In this document: positions 1 to 10,309 of the stretch, piece after piece
How the letters are laid out: every line of letters begins with the position of its first letter
Numbering within the stretch: the stretch's first letter is position 1
NCBI GenBank assembly: GCA_964059195.1
Contig: CAXKWD010000004.1
Coordinates: 118,127,938 to 118,191,937, forward strand
Direction: 5' to 3'
DNA from: Ectobius pallidus
Lineage: Eukaryota; Arthropoda; Insecta; Blattodea; Ectobiidae
DNA length: 64,000 nucleotides
The notes under the pieces: model-generated
Told to the model about the DNA's origin: nothing
Seen by the model: the letters and a program-made list of their open reading frames with translations, nothing else
Database searches by the model: none
Position numbers and translations under genes: made by a program

Positions 1-282
1 ACTCTGTCTCGGAAGCTGAACTTAAGTGCGTGAAAGAAAATTTCCTAAAAAGGTGCCAGTATTGTGTGGATGCAAGTGGAGAACATTTCCAACATCTCTT
101 GTTGTGAGGTACGTGGTTATTTTCATTGTAATTTTAACTGTAAATGTGGGAACCTTAATCATTACACCGACCGTGGCATTATTAGCGTAGATATTTCACC
201 CAATTGCTCGGGAGTTGGAGCTGTGCCAGCCGCGACGCAGAAACCCGCGTCATTGGCCAACTCTTGCATGGGACTCACTGTA
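1..282 (+). repeat. Dispersed repeat family A, copy 1 (window-edge truncated)
   Basis: About 280 bp that recurs at 10021-10309 (+), 18959-19340 (-) and, as its 5' part only, at 21192-21282 (+). Copies share 'GGAAGCTGAACTTA', 'AAGGTGCCAGT', 'CGTGGTTATTTTCATTG' and end at a common 'GGACTCACTGTA'. All are diverged. Part of it is open in one frame (residues such as NISCCEVRGYFHCNFNC) and the 18959 copy is also open, but frames are not preserved between copies. I do not recognise the family. Confidence 0.8.
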
Positions 283-1095
283 GAAGCAGTAAGTTTCATT
301 CATAAAAACAAACATAATTTCATCAAAAATGAGGCAATTCACAACTATTGTACAAAAAGCCACAATAAAATTCATATTAACAGTATTAGAACAAACAAAC
401 AAACAAAACAAACAAAAAAAAATATTCCCTATCCTATAAAGGAATAATAATATAACTCTCTTAATAAAGTATTTCAACACATGGAGTATATGAAATACAG
501 AAACTGTGTCAAACATTTCCTACTCCAACACTGCTTCTACAGTATTAATGAATGCCTTGAGTATTTGAACAAGTAATTTAAATATACTCAACTGAACGCT
601 CAATCAGGACTGTAGCATAATTATCAATAGTACTACTATCATAGTTAATATATTGCATGACATCACACTTACAATGTAGGCCTAATCGTTTTAATCTCAC
701 CACTGCTTGTGTATAAGATATATTTAGTCTTAAGTAATTTAGCACCAATATTTCTGTATAGAGATTTACGGCGAAATAAAATTTAATAATCAATTAACAT
801 AATTCCGAGCTCAATCTTGCTACAATGTTAATGATCTTGTTTCTCTTTTTTACCACTTATTCTGGTCTTTGCCTGGCGAAACCATTCCCTTAAATGGAAT
901 TCGAAGACCTTGTAGCCTACGTGAAGGTATCCTTACGAGGACCATTACTCAGAACACCTGAAACATTAAGAAAATATCAATAAATACCTGGAAATAATTT
1001 ATCACCATTAGAGCATAAATTAATATTATGCAAGTGATGGTCTTTAATCTGCCACAACATATAAGTTACACAAGACTAGGTTCTAAAAGTTGGTA
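283..1095. other. AT-rich stretch without recognised gene
   Basis: Intronic sequence of the host gene if MTRR extends upstream. It has simple A-rich tracts (AAACAAACAAACAAAAC near 390-415). I see no protein family, tRNA or TIR pair here. Confidence 0.5.
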
Positions 1096-1580
1096 GTCTT
1101 TGAATATAATACTGTGTTTCTCACATTGCTGCATCCCACTGCAGTCTAGAGATATTTCTTATAACTTGCTTTGTAACTTACAAAAACAACCTGTTACAAA
1201 TAATAAAAAAACAAGCTATACCGAAGCTCCTGCCTAGGGTATCATTTATCGTCTCGTTGACACTGCTGGTTTATGAGCATGGAGGGGGGATCCAAAATAA
1301 GACACGAGAAAATTGTAATTTTAATGATCGAGGGAGTGTTCCAAGAGCCGGAATCAGATATGCGAGAAAATAGTAAATTTAATGATCAAGGCAGACAAGC
1401 TTAACACAAGCTTGGGGTTGTGAAAGCAGTGTTTGTGAATTTAATACATTCGAATTCAACAGTGAATAATTTTATACATTAAAATCATTCCTGTTTTGAC
1501 TGGTGGTGCACTCAAGCAAACTGTAATGGGATGCAGCAGTGTGAGACACAGTATTATAGGCCTATTCAAAGACTACCGGG
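1096..1580. repeat. Inverted-repeat pair with a hAT-derived spacer
   Basis: The left arm near 1096-1150 (TAGTCTTTGAATATAATACT, then CACATTGCTGCATCCCA) is the diverged reverse complement of 1527-1578 (GGGATGCAGCAGTGTGAG, then CAAAGACTAC). The spacer at about 1290-1460 resembles 54480-54620, which lies inside a hAT element with a perfect 8-bp TSD (shared 'TAATGATCGAGG', 'GGGGTTGTG', 'ACACATTCGAAT'-like blocks). The spacer is therefore probably a degraded hAT copy. Confidence 0.6.
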
Positions 1581-1726
1581 TTTTGTTAACTGTGTGTGTC
1601 TGTTATTTTTTTTACTATAGCCTACTGCAGAAAATCACATAAACTAACTTAGCCCTAACTTAACCTCGCTGTAAATATCAAAATTGCTCATTTATCTAAG
1701 TGAATATACCAAATGGCAGTTCTCGG
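1577..1726 (+). repeat. Left arm of a long inverted repeat (partner 2617-2753)
   Basis: The run GGGTTTTGTTAAC ... GGCAGTTCTCGG returns as its reverse complement at 2617-2753 (CTGAGAACTGCC ... GTAACAAAACCC). The arms are about 140 bp with scattered differences and about 0.9 kb apart. Confidence 0.75.
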
Positions 1727-1921
1727 TAACCTATGATTAGCTCTAACTTAACCTCACTGTAAATATCAAAATTGCTCATTTATCTAAGTTAATATACCAA
1801 ATGGCAGTTCTCGGTAACCTATGATTAGCTCTAACTTTACATCACTGTAAATATCAAAATTGCTCATTTATCTAAGTTAATACGGTATACCAAATGGCAG
1901 TTCTCGGTAGCCTATGAATTG
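1655..1921 (+). repeat. 88-bp tandem repeat, three copies
   Basis: Units begin CTAACTT at 1655, 1743 and 1831. Each contains ATATCAAAATTGCTCATT and CCAAATGGCAGTTCTCGG. The first and second are almost identical and the third has a short CGG-containing insertion. A fourth, inverted and solitary copy is in the arm at 2617-2690. Confidence 0.9.
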
Positions 1922-1971
1922 GATAATCAAATCTACAAAGTTAGATACTATACACTACAGTACCATAATGT

Positions 1972-2113
1972 ATATTCATGGTTTTGCACCTGTTAAGCAT
2001 ATTATACTAGCACAAACCATGAGGAAGTGATGCGGAATTAAAGTTAGGCTCCCGAAAGTTATTATATTAACCTTTCGGCTGCACTATCATAAGCAGTGCA
2101 AAACCATGAATAT
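1972..2113. repeat. 18-bp perfect inverted repeat with 106-bp loop
   Basis: ATATTCATGGTTTTGCAC at 1972-1989 is the exact reverse complement of 2096-2113. It lies between the arms of the larger inverted repeat. Confidence 0.8.
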
Positions 2114-2312
2114 GATTTGATTCCCCCAATGGTGAAAGATAAGAGTAAGTCACCGAACAATGCATTGCTATGGTGACCACACGCTTGTTATCTCGGCACT
2201 CCCGACCATTCCTTCTCTCCATACTCCCGATCGTACCAAATACCAGCAGGTTGCATAGAAATGACTACCCGCTAGCTCACTCGGCACTCCCGATCAGACC
2301 ACAATCACCTCG

Positions 2313-2605
2313 GCAAATAGTCTAAATAATGCATAACACTATCCCCATAGTTAAGTGCGCGAAGCAGAGGCAGTAGCTGAAGCGAAGGTTTCGAAAATGT
2401 GGCATATTATATCTTCCAGAGGTTAGTAAGCCTATCACCTTTTGTTTAGCGGCATGACGTCACACTACCAACGTCCAATCACGAGTTTGTACGTAATATG
2501 AGGACAGAATAATTCGCTAGATCGTGGTATAAAAGAAAGTGCATCGCGAGGGAGTGGAGGGCTGGAACATTCATCCAAGGTGCGACTTACATTTATTTTT
2601 TCCCA
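2313..2605 (+). promoter_or_regulatory. Dispersed repeat carrying a TATA promoter, copy 1
   Basis: The repeat opens TAGTCTAAATAATGCATAAC and recurs at 9345-9680. It keeps a promoter-like series in order: TGACGTCA (CRE/ATF type) at 2455-2462, CCAATC at 2475-2480, and TATAAAAG at 2528-2535 inside 'GATCGTGGTATAAAAGAAAG'. The second copy retains all three elements at matching spacing although the surrounding sequence differs. No ORF follows closely. It could be an LTR-like or terminal promoter of a degraded mobile element; its activity is inferred only from sequence. Confidence 0.6.
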
Positions 2606-2616
2606 TCCCAATCATA

Positions 2617-2753
2617 CTGAGAACTGCCATTTGGTATATTAACTTATATAAATGAGCAATTTCGATATTTACAGGTTAAGTTAGGGCTAGTAATTTAAGT
2701 GGTTTTCCGCAGTAGTAAAAAAAAACACACAAACACACAGGTAACAAAACCCT
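2617..2753 (-). repeat. Right arm of the 1577-1726 inverted repeat
   Basis: This is the reverse complement of the left arm, from CTGAGAACTGCC to GTAACAAAACCC, and includes one inverted unit of the 88-bp repeat. Confidence 0.75.
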
Positions 2754-2759
2754 ATCTTT

Positions 2760-3716
2760 TTGTAGCCTTAAAAAAACTGGTCAACCGTCGGTTTTTGCGA
2801 TGAAAACTATCGCTAAAATGGTTTTTGCCACTTATGAAATTATAGGTTAAAGTTTTAGGTTAAGAACCAAAATTTATAGAACAATAAATTAATATTGGCT
2901 TTCCTAGTGCATGCCTTCTTTCTTATGATACTTGCTTGATATAAATAAAATATTATCTTAAAGAAAACACAAACACTGTTTAAAAGTGAAAAAACAACTA
3001 GGCCCTATTCGGTTGCCAAAACGTGTTATTATATCTACAAAAGTTATATTACAAATATTAAAAAGCACTTACCTCCTTTCCAAATTATCAAACAACAAAG
3101 AACAAACAAAACGTATAATTATTCTTCTGCACAGTGAGACAAAATAACAAACTCAAAGAACAAACGAAACTTATAACCCCGCGTGACCGTTGGTGTTCTT
3201 CAGAGTTCCGACTCAGCACAAGGTGGCGCAACCGCGCAAGCTTATGTTTGTGTTCTGTGCTTGCCAGAAAAATAGTCCTACTGAGTTTACGGATGTAATC
3301 ATGTTAAACCATTTTTTTTATTAATTTCTTATTAGCGTGAGTAAATTGTATTTCGTTCCCTTAATTTAACCAAATTAATCGATTTACTAGAGTAAAACAC
3401 AATAAACAGGTGCGTTTACAATGTCAAATTCTAGACGTAAAATTTATGTATAGTTGCCAATTTTCTTGTACGTTATTTTGATAATAGCAAATGAACAATA
3501 AATTAGATTTTTTTAGATAATAAATTGCTTATGTAACAGTAACTTAATTTTGATATATTATGAACATAAAGCAGGATTAAATTACAACAGTTTTTATACA
3601 TGTATATATTGGATATAAAATATACGTATAATTTACGTTTTGAATTTGACCAAACGTATGATATATATGTAGCTCTAAAACATACGTATATTATACATAT
3701 CGTGCTGCGTGGGTCA
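2760..3716. other. AT-rich stretch without recognised gene
   Basis: I see no coding homology. The 3590-3710 part is a run of TATA/ATACGTA words (ATACGTATA repeated), probably low-complexity. Confidence 0.4.
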
Positions 3717-4270
3717 ACTACTAGCAGCGACGGTTGCGCCATCTCTTAATGAACTGATGAAACAGAAAAAATAATTTGTTTCTTTTTTATTCTCTTCTTC
3801 TCTTCCTTTCCCGTCTCCTTCCTCTCACCTCCTCTTCACCCTACCTACCTATTTGAGACCTATTCCTAATAGTAAATTTTGGATCGACCGGGATTCGAAC
3901 TCGGGACCCCTAGCATTATAGGTAGGAGTCTTGACCATTATGCTACGAGTGAATGTTGAGCACAGAAGGAAGTTTTTGTATATTTGAGTTATGTTAGGGG
4001 GATTTCATGAGTTTTAACTCGAGAATCAGTTTTTATAATTTTGAGATCTTTTGTTAAGTTATGAAAAGAGTAGTGTTGGTACAAGGGAATTTTCCTGCAT
4101 CAATTAAGCCATATTTTATGTTATAATACGGCGTTTTTTAAAACTGTGACATGTTATGTATGGTGCAAGGGCATTTTTTGTATTGTGAAATAGCCTACTT
4201 TGTTGCAAGGGTCGTTAAAATAATTGTGAAATATTATATGGAGGTGCAAGGTTATTTTATTTTTATTGTG
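3717..4270 (-). repeat. Long-inverted-repeat element, left arm with tRNA-like sequence
   Basis: This arm is the reverse complement of 7258-7690 and is repeated in the same orientation at 16497-16925. From the outside in it has GCGCCATCTCTTAATGAACT, a CT-rich tract, 'CCTACCTACCTATTTGAGAC', a tRNA-like block (3881-3955, minus strand), and repeated 'GGTGCAAGG...GTGAAATATTATG' units of about 60 bp. The tRNA-like block has an A-box-like TAGC(G/A)TA(A/G)TGGT and a B box (GAGTTCGAATCCC), with a T-arm that pairs. The flank that should form the 5' acceptor strand does not pair with TCGATCC, so this is a tRNA-derived Pol III cassette, not a working tRNA gene. Confidence 0.7.
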
Positions 4271-4478
4271 AAATATTAGGTGACATGCCAATTGCAATTA
4301 CGCATTACTGGCGTTGAGCAGCGGCTACAGGCATGATGGCATGACTTGCATGGAAGCGGGGCAGGCAGCACGCAGGAAGCAGCCAGGCGAGTGGTGAGTG
4401 GAAAGGGGAACGCGTGGGGCGCAAAGTTCCATTATTCCAAAGGACCCTTGCACCTCCACATAATATTTCATCACAAAT
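4271..4478. other. Central spacer of the long-inverted-repeat element
   Basis: About 200 bp of GC-richer unique sequence (GCAGGCAGCACGCAGGAAGC) between the arms. The right arm then begins at about 4440 (GGACCCTTGCACC) and is broken at 4478 by the TIR element that starts at 4479. Confidence 0.5.
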
Positions 4479-7257
4479 GGGCCATTCCATTTGTGACGGA
4501 ATTACAAAGTGCATGTCTTTTTCGCCATAGTCCTTACAGATATGTTGAGCTGTGTTTATGAGAGAAAGTGATTCTTTGTGTGTTGATAGGTGATGTATGG
4601 ACGCTTCTAGGTATATATAAGTTTACTGGATTTAAACAATTTTTAGAAGGGAAAATTTTTTTTTAATATTTGTGACGGAATTACAAAACGTCAACCACAT
4701 ACAAACCATAGCGTGAAACCTTCTGAAACTCTGTGAACTCTAAGGATTGAGGAATTTATTTACATATCATTCTAAACTAGAAGAGCTGTACTTTATGTGA
4801 TTAAATTCTAAACTAATTACATCTTTTTATTTAGATACCATTAACGAATGAATGAGTGTGACGGAATTACGTGACGGAATTTCAAATTTTCCTGTGAAAT
4901 TAAAATTTGTGTAATTGAACAGTACTCATACTATTCATTAAGATTGTAGACTGTCTATAACTAATTAACACTTAAATGAGTTTTTAACATTATTAAACAA
5001 AATAAAATAGGAACAGGTTGCGTATATATGTAAAGAATACTTAATCATATACGGTAATTATTTTCAGTATCTGGCTTGTTTAACATTATTCACCCATGAC
5101 ACTTTGGTGGAAACATGACTATGACATCCTCTTATTTGAAATACTGGTTGTTCAGGTAATTTCTGCAGGTCACTGGCATATGGCACTATTGCCCTGGGGT
5201 CGACTCAGCCTCTAACAGAAACTAGTACCAGGAGCAATCCTGGGGGTAAAGGCGGCCAGTGCATAAGGCTGACAACTTTACCACTTTCATGTGCAGATTG
5301 TTTAAAAATCTGGGAGCCTCAACATCCTGGAACCCTCTGGGCCTCTATGGCCTTTAATAGGGAACACTTCACTTTTTTCCTTTTTTACTGGCATGTAAAC
5401 CAACATCTATTTTTTTGTCCATGAAATAGAAAGCTAATTCCTTTATCATCTTTAAGAACTTCAAACATATTGTGTGGATCTGTGGAGGTTATTTGAGCTA
5501 CAAGAAACATGTTTGCTTTTTCCCAGCATAAGTGGCATGCACAAAATCACAATTGTATATACCTGGCCTTCATCGGAATAATCTTCCTGTTTATCAGTTA
5601 CGCTTATGAAATAATGTATAGGCTATCGCAATATTCTTTGGATTTGTAAAGTTTGGTAGAAATTTTGTACAGATGAATTACTCTAACATGATGAATGTCT
5701 CCGAAATGTGAAACGCCTTTGACTTTATTTCATCTTTCATAACCTTTGCAAACTGCATAATAAAGAAATTCACACTTATTTTGGTATGAGTTTCAGAGAA
5801 TAAGGCATTTGCTTCTTTGAGAGTCATCAACATGTACCTTTTTTGGACTTCAGTCTTTCTAGATTCTCTTTTATTTTATATATAAAATCTTTACTTCCTG
5901 GGCACATCCAACTTATATGATCAAGATTGAAAAGGGCTAGTACAGTTTGACAACCTACTGATTGAGGTTTTCAGTTTTGTCTGTAATTGGAGTTAAATCC
6001 TTGGTTAAATGCTTGACCACAGATGAGCACTTTCGTGGACTTGCGGGGAGAGTATTCAGAGCCTTTTTCACAGCTTTTCAAAAGGATTGTCTTGATTTGT
6101 ATGGAGAATGTGGTGAAGCGAAATGGCCACTAGTTGAGGGAACTTCTACAGTAACTTATTTCTACGTTCTTCTTTTTTCTTACTTCTCAATTTCTGGACT
6201 GCTATGTAATTACAGTGTTTTTCAAATGAGAAGCAATTTCCTTCACCGCCAATCAAGTGTAAGAGCGAACGAAGTGTTGCCAGCAGTAAGAGTCTCCCCT
6301 CCGTCTCGCCACCTCTGATTGGACTGTGTATTTAAGCAGGAGAAGGACTAATTGTTTGTCATCTGCAAAACACTGTAGTCATCTTAGTTATTGAGTTGAA
6401 GGTGGTTCATAGATGCTTTTTTTAATTGCTTTCTGCTCTCTGTCTTTTTCATTTCTTCATGTAATCCTGCATTCTTTTTTCTTTTCCTGCACTCACGCTG
6501 ATGTTCTGGTGCTGTTTTACCCATTGCGGTCACTGAAGAAATTGATACTCCAAATAAACCAATAAAATATTACAGATAATTTTCTGTGCCTAATAAAGTT
6601 CCAGTATGCCTATTATTCTTATTTTAGTATTACATACCTTTTTTTCAATTTACACTAACTAAGTTCATGTTAAGCACTGTTTATTAGTAAGAGGCTCAGT
6701 GTGTGAAACAGGTTATGTAATTCCGTCACGACCCTAAATATTGATTTAAATGTAATCCTGTGAAACAAATGATATGGTCTGGTTGTAAAGCAGGCAAAAC
6801 TAGCTTTGCATACAAATTTTCTCCCACCTACTGCCATTACTTTAATAGTAACAGAGAAAAATGTCCGTTTTTGTGACGGAATTACATGCCTAATGCACAG
6901 AAACATCCACTATTAATTAAAATACATAAAACCTTTTTAAAATACATGTACAAATGCATTTAAAGAATCTTAATGAATGCCAGATACTAATTCTATGATT
7001 AATTGTTAAGTTTTTTACCTTTATTTGAAATAAAATTATCAATGACAGTGGTGGAGAAATTCAGTCACATAGGCCTACTTGGTGTAAAAGAGGTTCTTTT
7101 TCCATGAGTTCCTAACTGCACTAAATAAAATATATCTTCAAAAAACAAAATATTCCTGTGAAATATAATCCTTCCCCTACATAAATATGGTTTTACTTTC
7201 TAATTAGATTCATTTTTAGAAATCCATGTCCTGGTTGACTTTTTTCTGGAATGGCCC
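4479..7257. mobile_element. TIR element 1 with dispersed GTGACGGAATTAC motif
   Basis: The ends are GGGCCATTCC / GGAATGGCCC. Flanking 4-mers are AAAT (4475-4478) and AATT (7258-7261). Other copies of the host arm read CACAATTATAAAA, so the duplicated target was probably AATT with one later change. The private motif GTGACGGAATTAC occurs at 4493, 4672 and 4858, as a partial copy abutting at 4871, inverted at 6717-6729, and at 6873-6885; all lie within 410 bp of an end. There is no long ORF, so it is non-autonomous. A SINE fragment lies at 5167-5380. It interrupts the right arm of the long-inverted-repeat element. Confidence 0.75.
5167..5380 (+). repeat. SINE family S1, 5'-truncated copy
   Basis: This is the reverse complement of the left and middle of the 306-bp SINE at 21643-21948 (GTCGACTCAGCCTCTAAC, 'AGCAATCCTGGGGGTAAAG', 'GGCCTCTATGGCC'). 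The tRNA-like head is missing, which is the usual 5' truncation. It is in the + orientation and inside TIR element 1. Confidence 0.8.
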
Positions 7258-7690
7258 AATTATAAAAACGACCCTTGCAACAAAATAGGCTATTTCACAA
7301 TAAAGAAATACCCTTGCACCATACCTAACATTTCACAATTATAAAAAACGCTGTAGGCCTATTATAACATAAAATGTGGCTTAATTGATGCAGGAAAATT
7401 CCCTTGCACCAACACTACTCTTTTCACAACTAACAAAATATCTCGGAATTATAAAAACCGATTCTTGATTTAAAACTCATGAAATCCCCCCTATCATATC
7501 TCAAATATACGACAGCTTCCTTCAGTACTCAACATTCACTCGTAGCGTAATGGTTAAGACTCCTAGCTATAATGCTAGGAGGGATCCCGAGTTCAAATCC
7601 CGGTCGATCCAAAATTTACTATTAGGAATAGGTCTCAAATAGGTAGGTAGGGTGAAGAGGAGGTGAGAGGAAGGCGGCGGGAAAGGAAGA
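7258..7690 (+). repeat. Long-inverted-repeat element, right arm with tRNA-like sequence
   Basis: This is the reverse complement of 3717-4270, with units 'CCCTTGCACC' followed by TTTCACAATTATAAAA-type words. The tRNA-like block is at 7536-7610 on the + strand: TAGCGTAATGGTTAAGAC, an anticodon-arm-like CCTAGCTATAATGCTAGG, then GAGTTCAAATCCC. The T stem here has a mismatch that the 16.7-kb copy lacks. With the left arm, and the inserted TIR element removed, it would form a foldback of about 1.2 kb. Confidence 0.7.
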
Positions 7691-7740
7691 GATTGTGCCT
7701 TGTACATTGTTGCAAGTGCCTTGTATCCACCTCTGCATAT

Positions 7741-9343
7741 GGGCAATTCCATGGTCACGGACTAACATTCACAGAGAAAAGTCACTATACTGGCAGCCAT
7801 TACACCAACAATATTAAACACAGAAGAAATTGGCATATGCAGATCAACACATAAAGATCTAAAGTATTTACAAATAAACTTAGAGTTCTCTAACATTTAT
7901 ATGCACAGATATAACTTATTCAACTTTATAGCACCTTGTCACGGACTAACTTATTTTGGACATAGGTTTCATTTGTAGGAACAAAATGTATTAGGCAGAT
8001 GTGTTTTATTTGTTTTGAAGTAGGTAGGTATATAGCAGCTTATGATATGGTTCTTTAAAATATGAACCATCAGTTTAATGGTAATAAACAATGAAATACT
8101 AGTGTCACGGACTAACATGAAAAGTTGTCACAGACTAACTTCTGGATGTAAATCAGAAAATCACATTTACAAGATAACAAAGAGGTGGAAAGCTTAGTAC
8201 ATGATTTGAAACTTTTGTCTAATAATCTCAAACTCGTTTTCACTGATTCGAAGTATGTTAGTTCGTGTTGAAGACGTGGTTTTGGGCTCTTCAGTCAGTG
8301 CATGGAAAATGCTTTTGAAAAGCGAGTAGTCTTCTTCTTTTACAGCTCTGAAACTATTTTGGCCTTCTTTCAGCTGTTTAAGTCAACCATTTGAAAACAA
8401 CTTTATTTTTTAACCCCTTCATCAGTGTCTTGACTATTGCTAGACAAAATATTGATTCTGAAATCCTCAATTATGAGGTTGTTGAATACAAATGTTGCAT
8501 CGCTGAACCTATCACGATATTTTTTGGTTCTTTCAGCAGATGTCTTCCCCATTTTCATAGTATAGGTCTAAAAGAAGAAAGAAAAATGTGTTAACTTTTC
8601 AGAAAAGTTCGTTTTATTGAATATCGTAACTATTTTGATCTCAATAATTATAAATTTAAATTTTGGTTCTTGAAAATTAAATGTGTTTCATATAAAAATA
8701 GGTTAGGCACACAAAACATTTAATTATTCTTTATTTTTCTCCACTACCCTTCACATTTTATTACAAATATTCTAATATCTGTGAAATATATCATTTTGAG
8801 ACTCTGTGACTGTTAGTCTGTGACACCATTATTTGTGGAGAAAAAACATTCAATTTCAGCAACCAAGTGAAGGTGTACTGCTCCATACTAGTACAGAGAA
8901 TATAAAATATAATTACAATACATGCATTATTTATTGTTTTAGGTAAACTTTTACATCTTTTTTGTCACGGACTAACAGTTCTGTGTATTATTGAACTTCC
9001 TTCCACATATTATTTATCTAATTTGACTTCTGCAATTCAATGAAGTAATGTTTTCCCTCCATAATAAGTTATCTTTTGTTTTATGATGAAAAAGAATCCT
9101 TGGAAAGGACTGCTGCCGTATCTGTTGGACTAAATTGTGAATGTCCATGTTCATCGTAAATTTGGTGTTTTCTATCAATTATCTAATAGATTATATTTTA
9201 AGTCCAAATTTAAAAGACAAATGCATGAAATATTTATATTTTCTGAAACTTTAACTCTTTGACTTAGAGAAACTCCAATAATTTACAATATTTGTAACAT
9301 TTTATTTTTTTCAATCTGTGTCAATGTTATCATGGAATTGCCC
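7741..9343. mobile_element. TIR element 2 with dispersed GTCACGGACTAAC motif
   Basis: The ends are GGGCAATTCCATG / CATGGAATTGCCC (13-bp perfect TIR). There is a perfect 4-bp target duplication ATAT at 7737-7740 and 9344-9347. The motif GTCACGGACTAAC is at 7754, 7938, 8104 and 8963. A one-base variant (GTCACAGACTAAC) is at 8127 and, inverted, at 8812-8824. It is 1603 bp with no convincing ORF. Termini closely resemble those of element 1 (GGGC.ATTCC), yet the internal motif differs after the GTCACGG core. Confidence 0.8.
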
Positions 9344-9344
9344 A

Positions 9345-9680
9345 TATAGTCTAAATAAAGCATAACACTAACCACATACGGTAGTTAAGTGTGTGAAGGC
9401 GGCAGTCATAGTGAAGCACCCTTGTATTTTCGAATAATGTACGATACACTGTTTGTAGGTTTGGAAAATGTGGCATATTACATCTCCTGCGAGGTTTGTC
9501 AGCTTGTCACCGCTCGTCTAGCGGTATGACGTCACACCAACGTCCAATCACGAGTTCGTTCATAATACGAGGACAGAAGAATTCGCTAGATCGTGGTATA
9601 AAAGAAAGTGCGACAGAGAGGGTGTGGTGGGCGGGACCGATTCTTCCCAAGGTGCGACATATTTGGATTTTCCCCATGAT
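9345..9680 (+). promoter_or_regulatory. Dispersed repeat carrying a TATA promoter, copy 2
   Basis: This copy follows the right target duplication of TIR element 2. It contains TGACGTCA at 9527-9534, CCAATC at 9544-9549 and TATAAAAG at 9597-9604, in the same order and spacing as 2455-2535. Compared with copy 1 it has an extra segment of about 50 bp near 9418-9465. Continuity across element 2 suggests the element jumped into this repeat's left border. Confidence 0.6.
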
Positions 9681-9694
9681 ATAAACAACAATAA

Positions 9695-9745
9695 TATTTC
9701 ATTATAAAAAAAGACCCTTGCACCAAAAATCATATTTCACAATTA
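9695..9745 (+). repeat. Fragment of long-inverted-repeat arm
   Basis: One unit of the inner arm (AAGACCCTTGCACC ... ATTTCACAATTATA), the same orientation as 7258-7690. It is followed by AGGAGTAGGAGTGGGGGACTCG, whose reverse complement is at 16440-16460. Confidence 0.6.
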
Positions 9746-10020
9746 TAGGAGTAGGAGTGGGGGACTCGTTGGCAACCTAAAGTTCCTTTGTTTTTGGGTT
9801 TGATCCAGGAACCGTTGCGCAGTTATATTATGATTCTCGCAATGCCGAGTATGAGGTTTTATCCACCACCATTGATTTGTTGTGTGAAAACAACATTTCT
9901 ACGGATCTGTGATACTGTCTTTAAGTTCTTCTAATAATAGCCTATGTGACTATTATTTATGGGGGAACTTGAAAAATAAAGTCTATAGGTCAATTCCCCA
10001 CACATTAGAACATTAGAAGA

Positions 10021-10309
10021 GAAATTAACTCTATCTTGGAAGCTGAACTTACGCACGTGTAAGAAAATTCTCTAAAAAGGTGCCAGTGTTGTGCATATGC
10101 AAGAGGAAACATTTCCAACATCTCTTGTGATGAGGTACGTGGTTATTTTCATTGTAATTTTAACTGTATTTCTGAGAAGCTGAATCATTACACCGATTGC
10201 GGCTTTATTAGCGTAGATATTTCACCCGATCACCTGAGAGTTGGAGCTGTGTCCGCCGCGACACCGAAACCCGCAATCATTGGCCAACTTTTGCGTGGGA
10301 CTCACTGTA
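10021..10309 (+). repeat. Dispersed repeat family A, copy 2
   Basis: It matches 1-282 with many substitutions and ends at the same CTCACTGTA. It is not open in any frame, so conservation is unlikely to reflect coding. Confidence 0.8.

Noticed and set aside
64..447. 127-codon ORF as a gene
   Set aside because: It coincides with dispersed repeat family A and an A-rich tract, and the frame is not kept in the copy at 10021.
7536..7610. Functional tRNA gene
   Set aside because: A and B boxes and a T arm are present, but the acceptor halves do not pair and the anticodon arm gives no 7-base loop with a 5-bp stem. Called tRNA-like only; the same applies at 3881-3955, 16685-16758 and 40005-40080.
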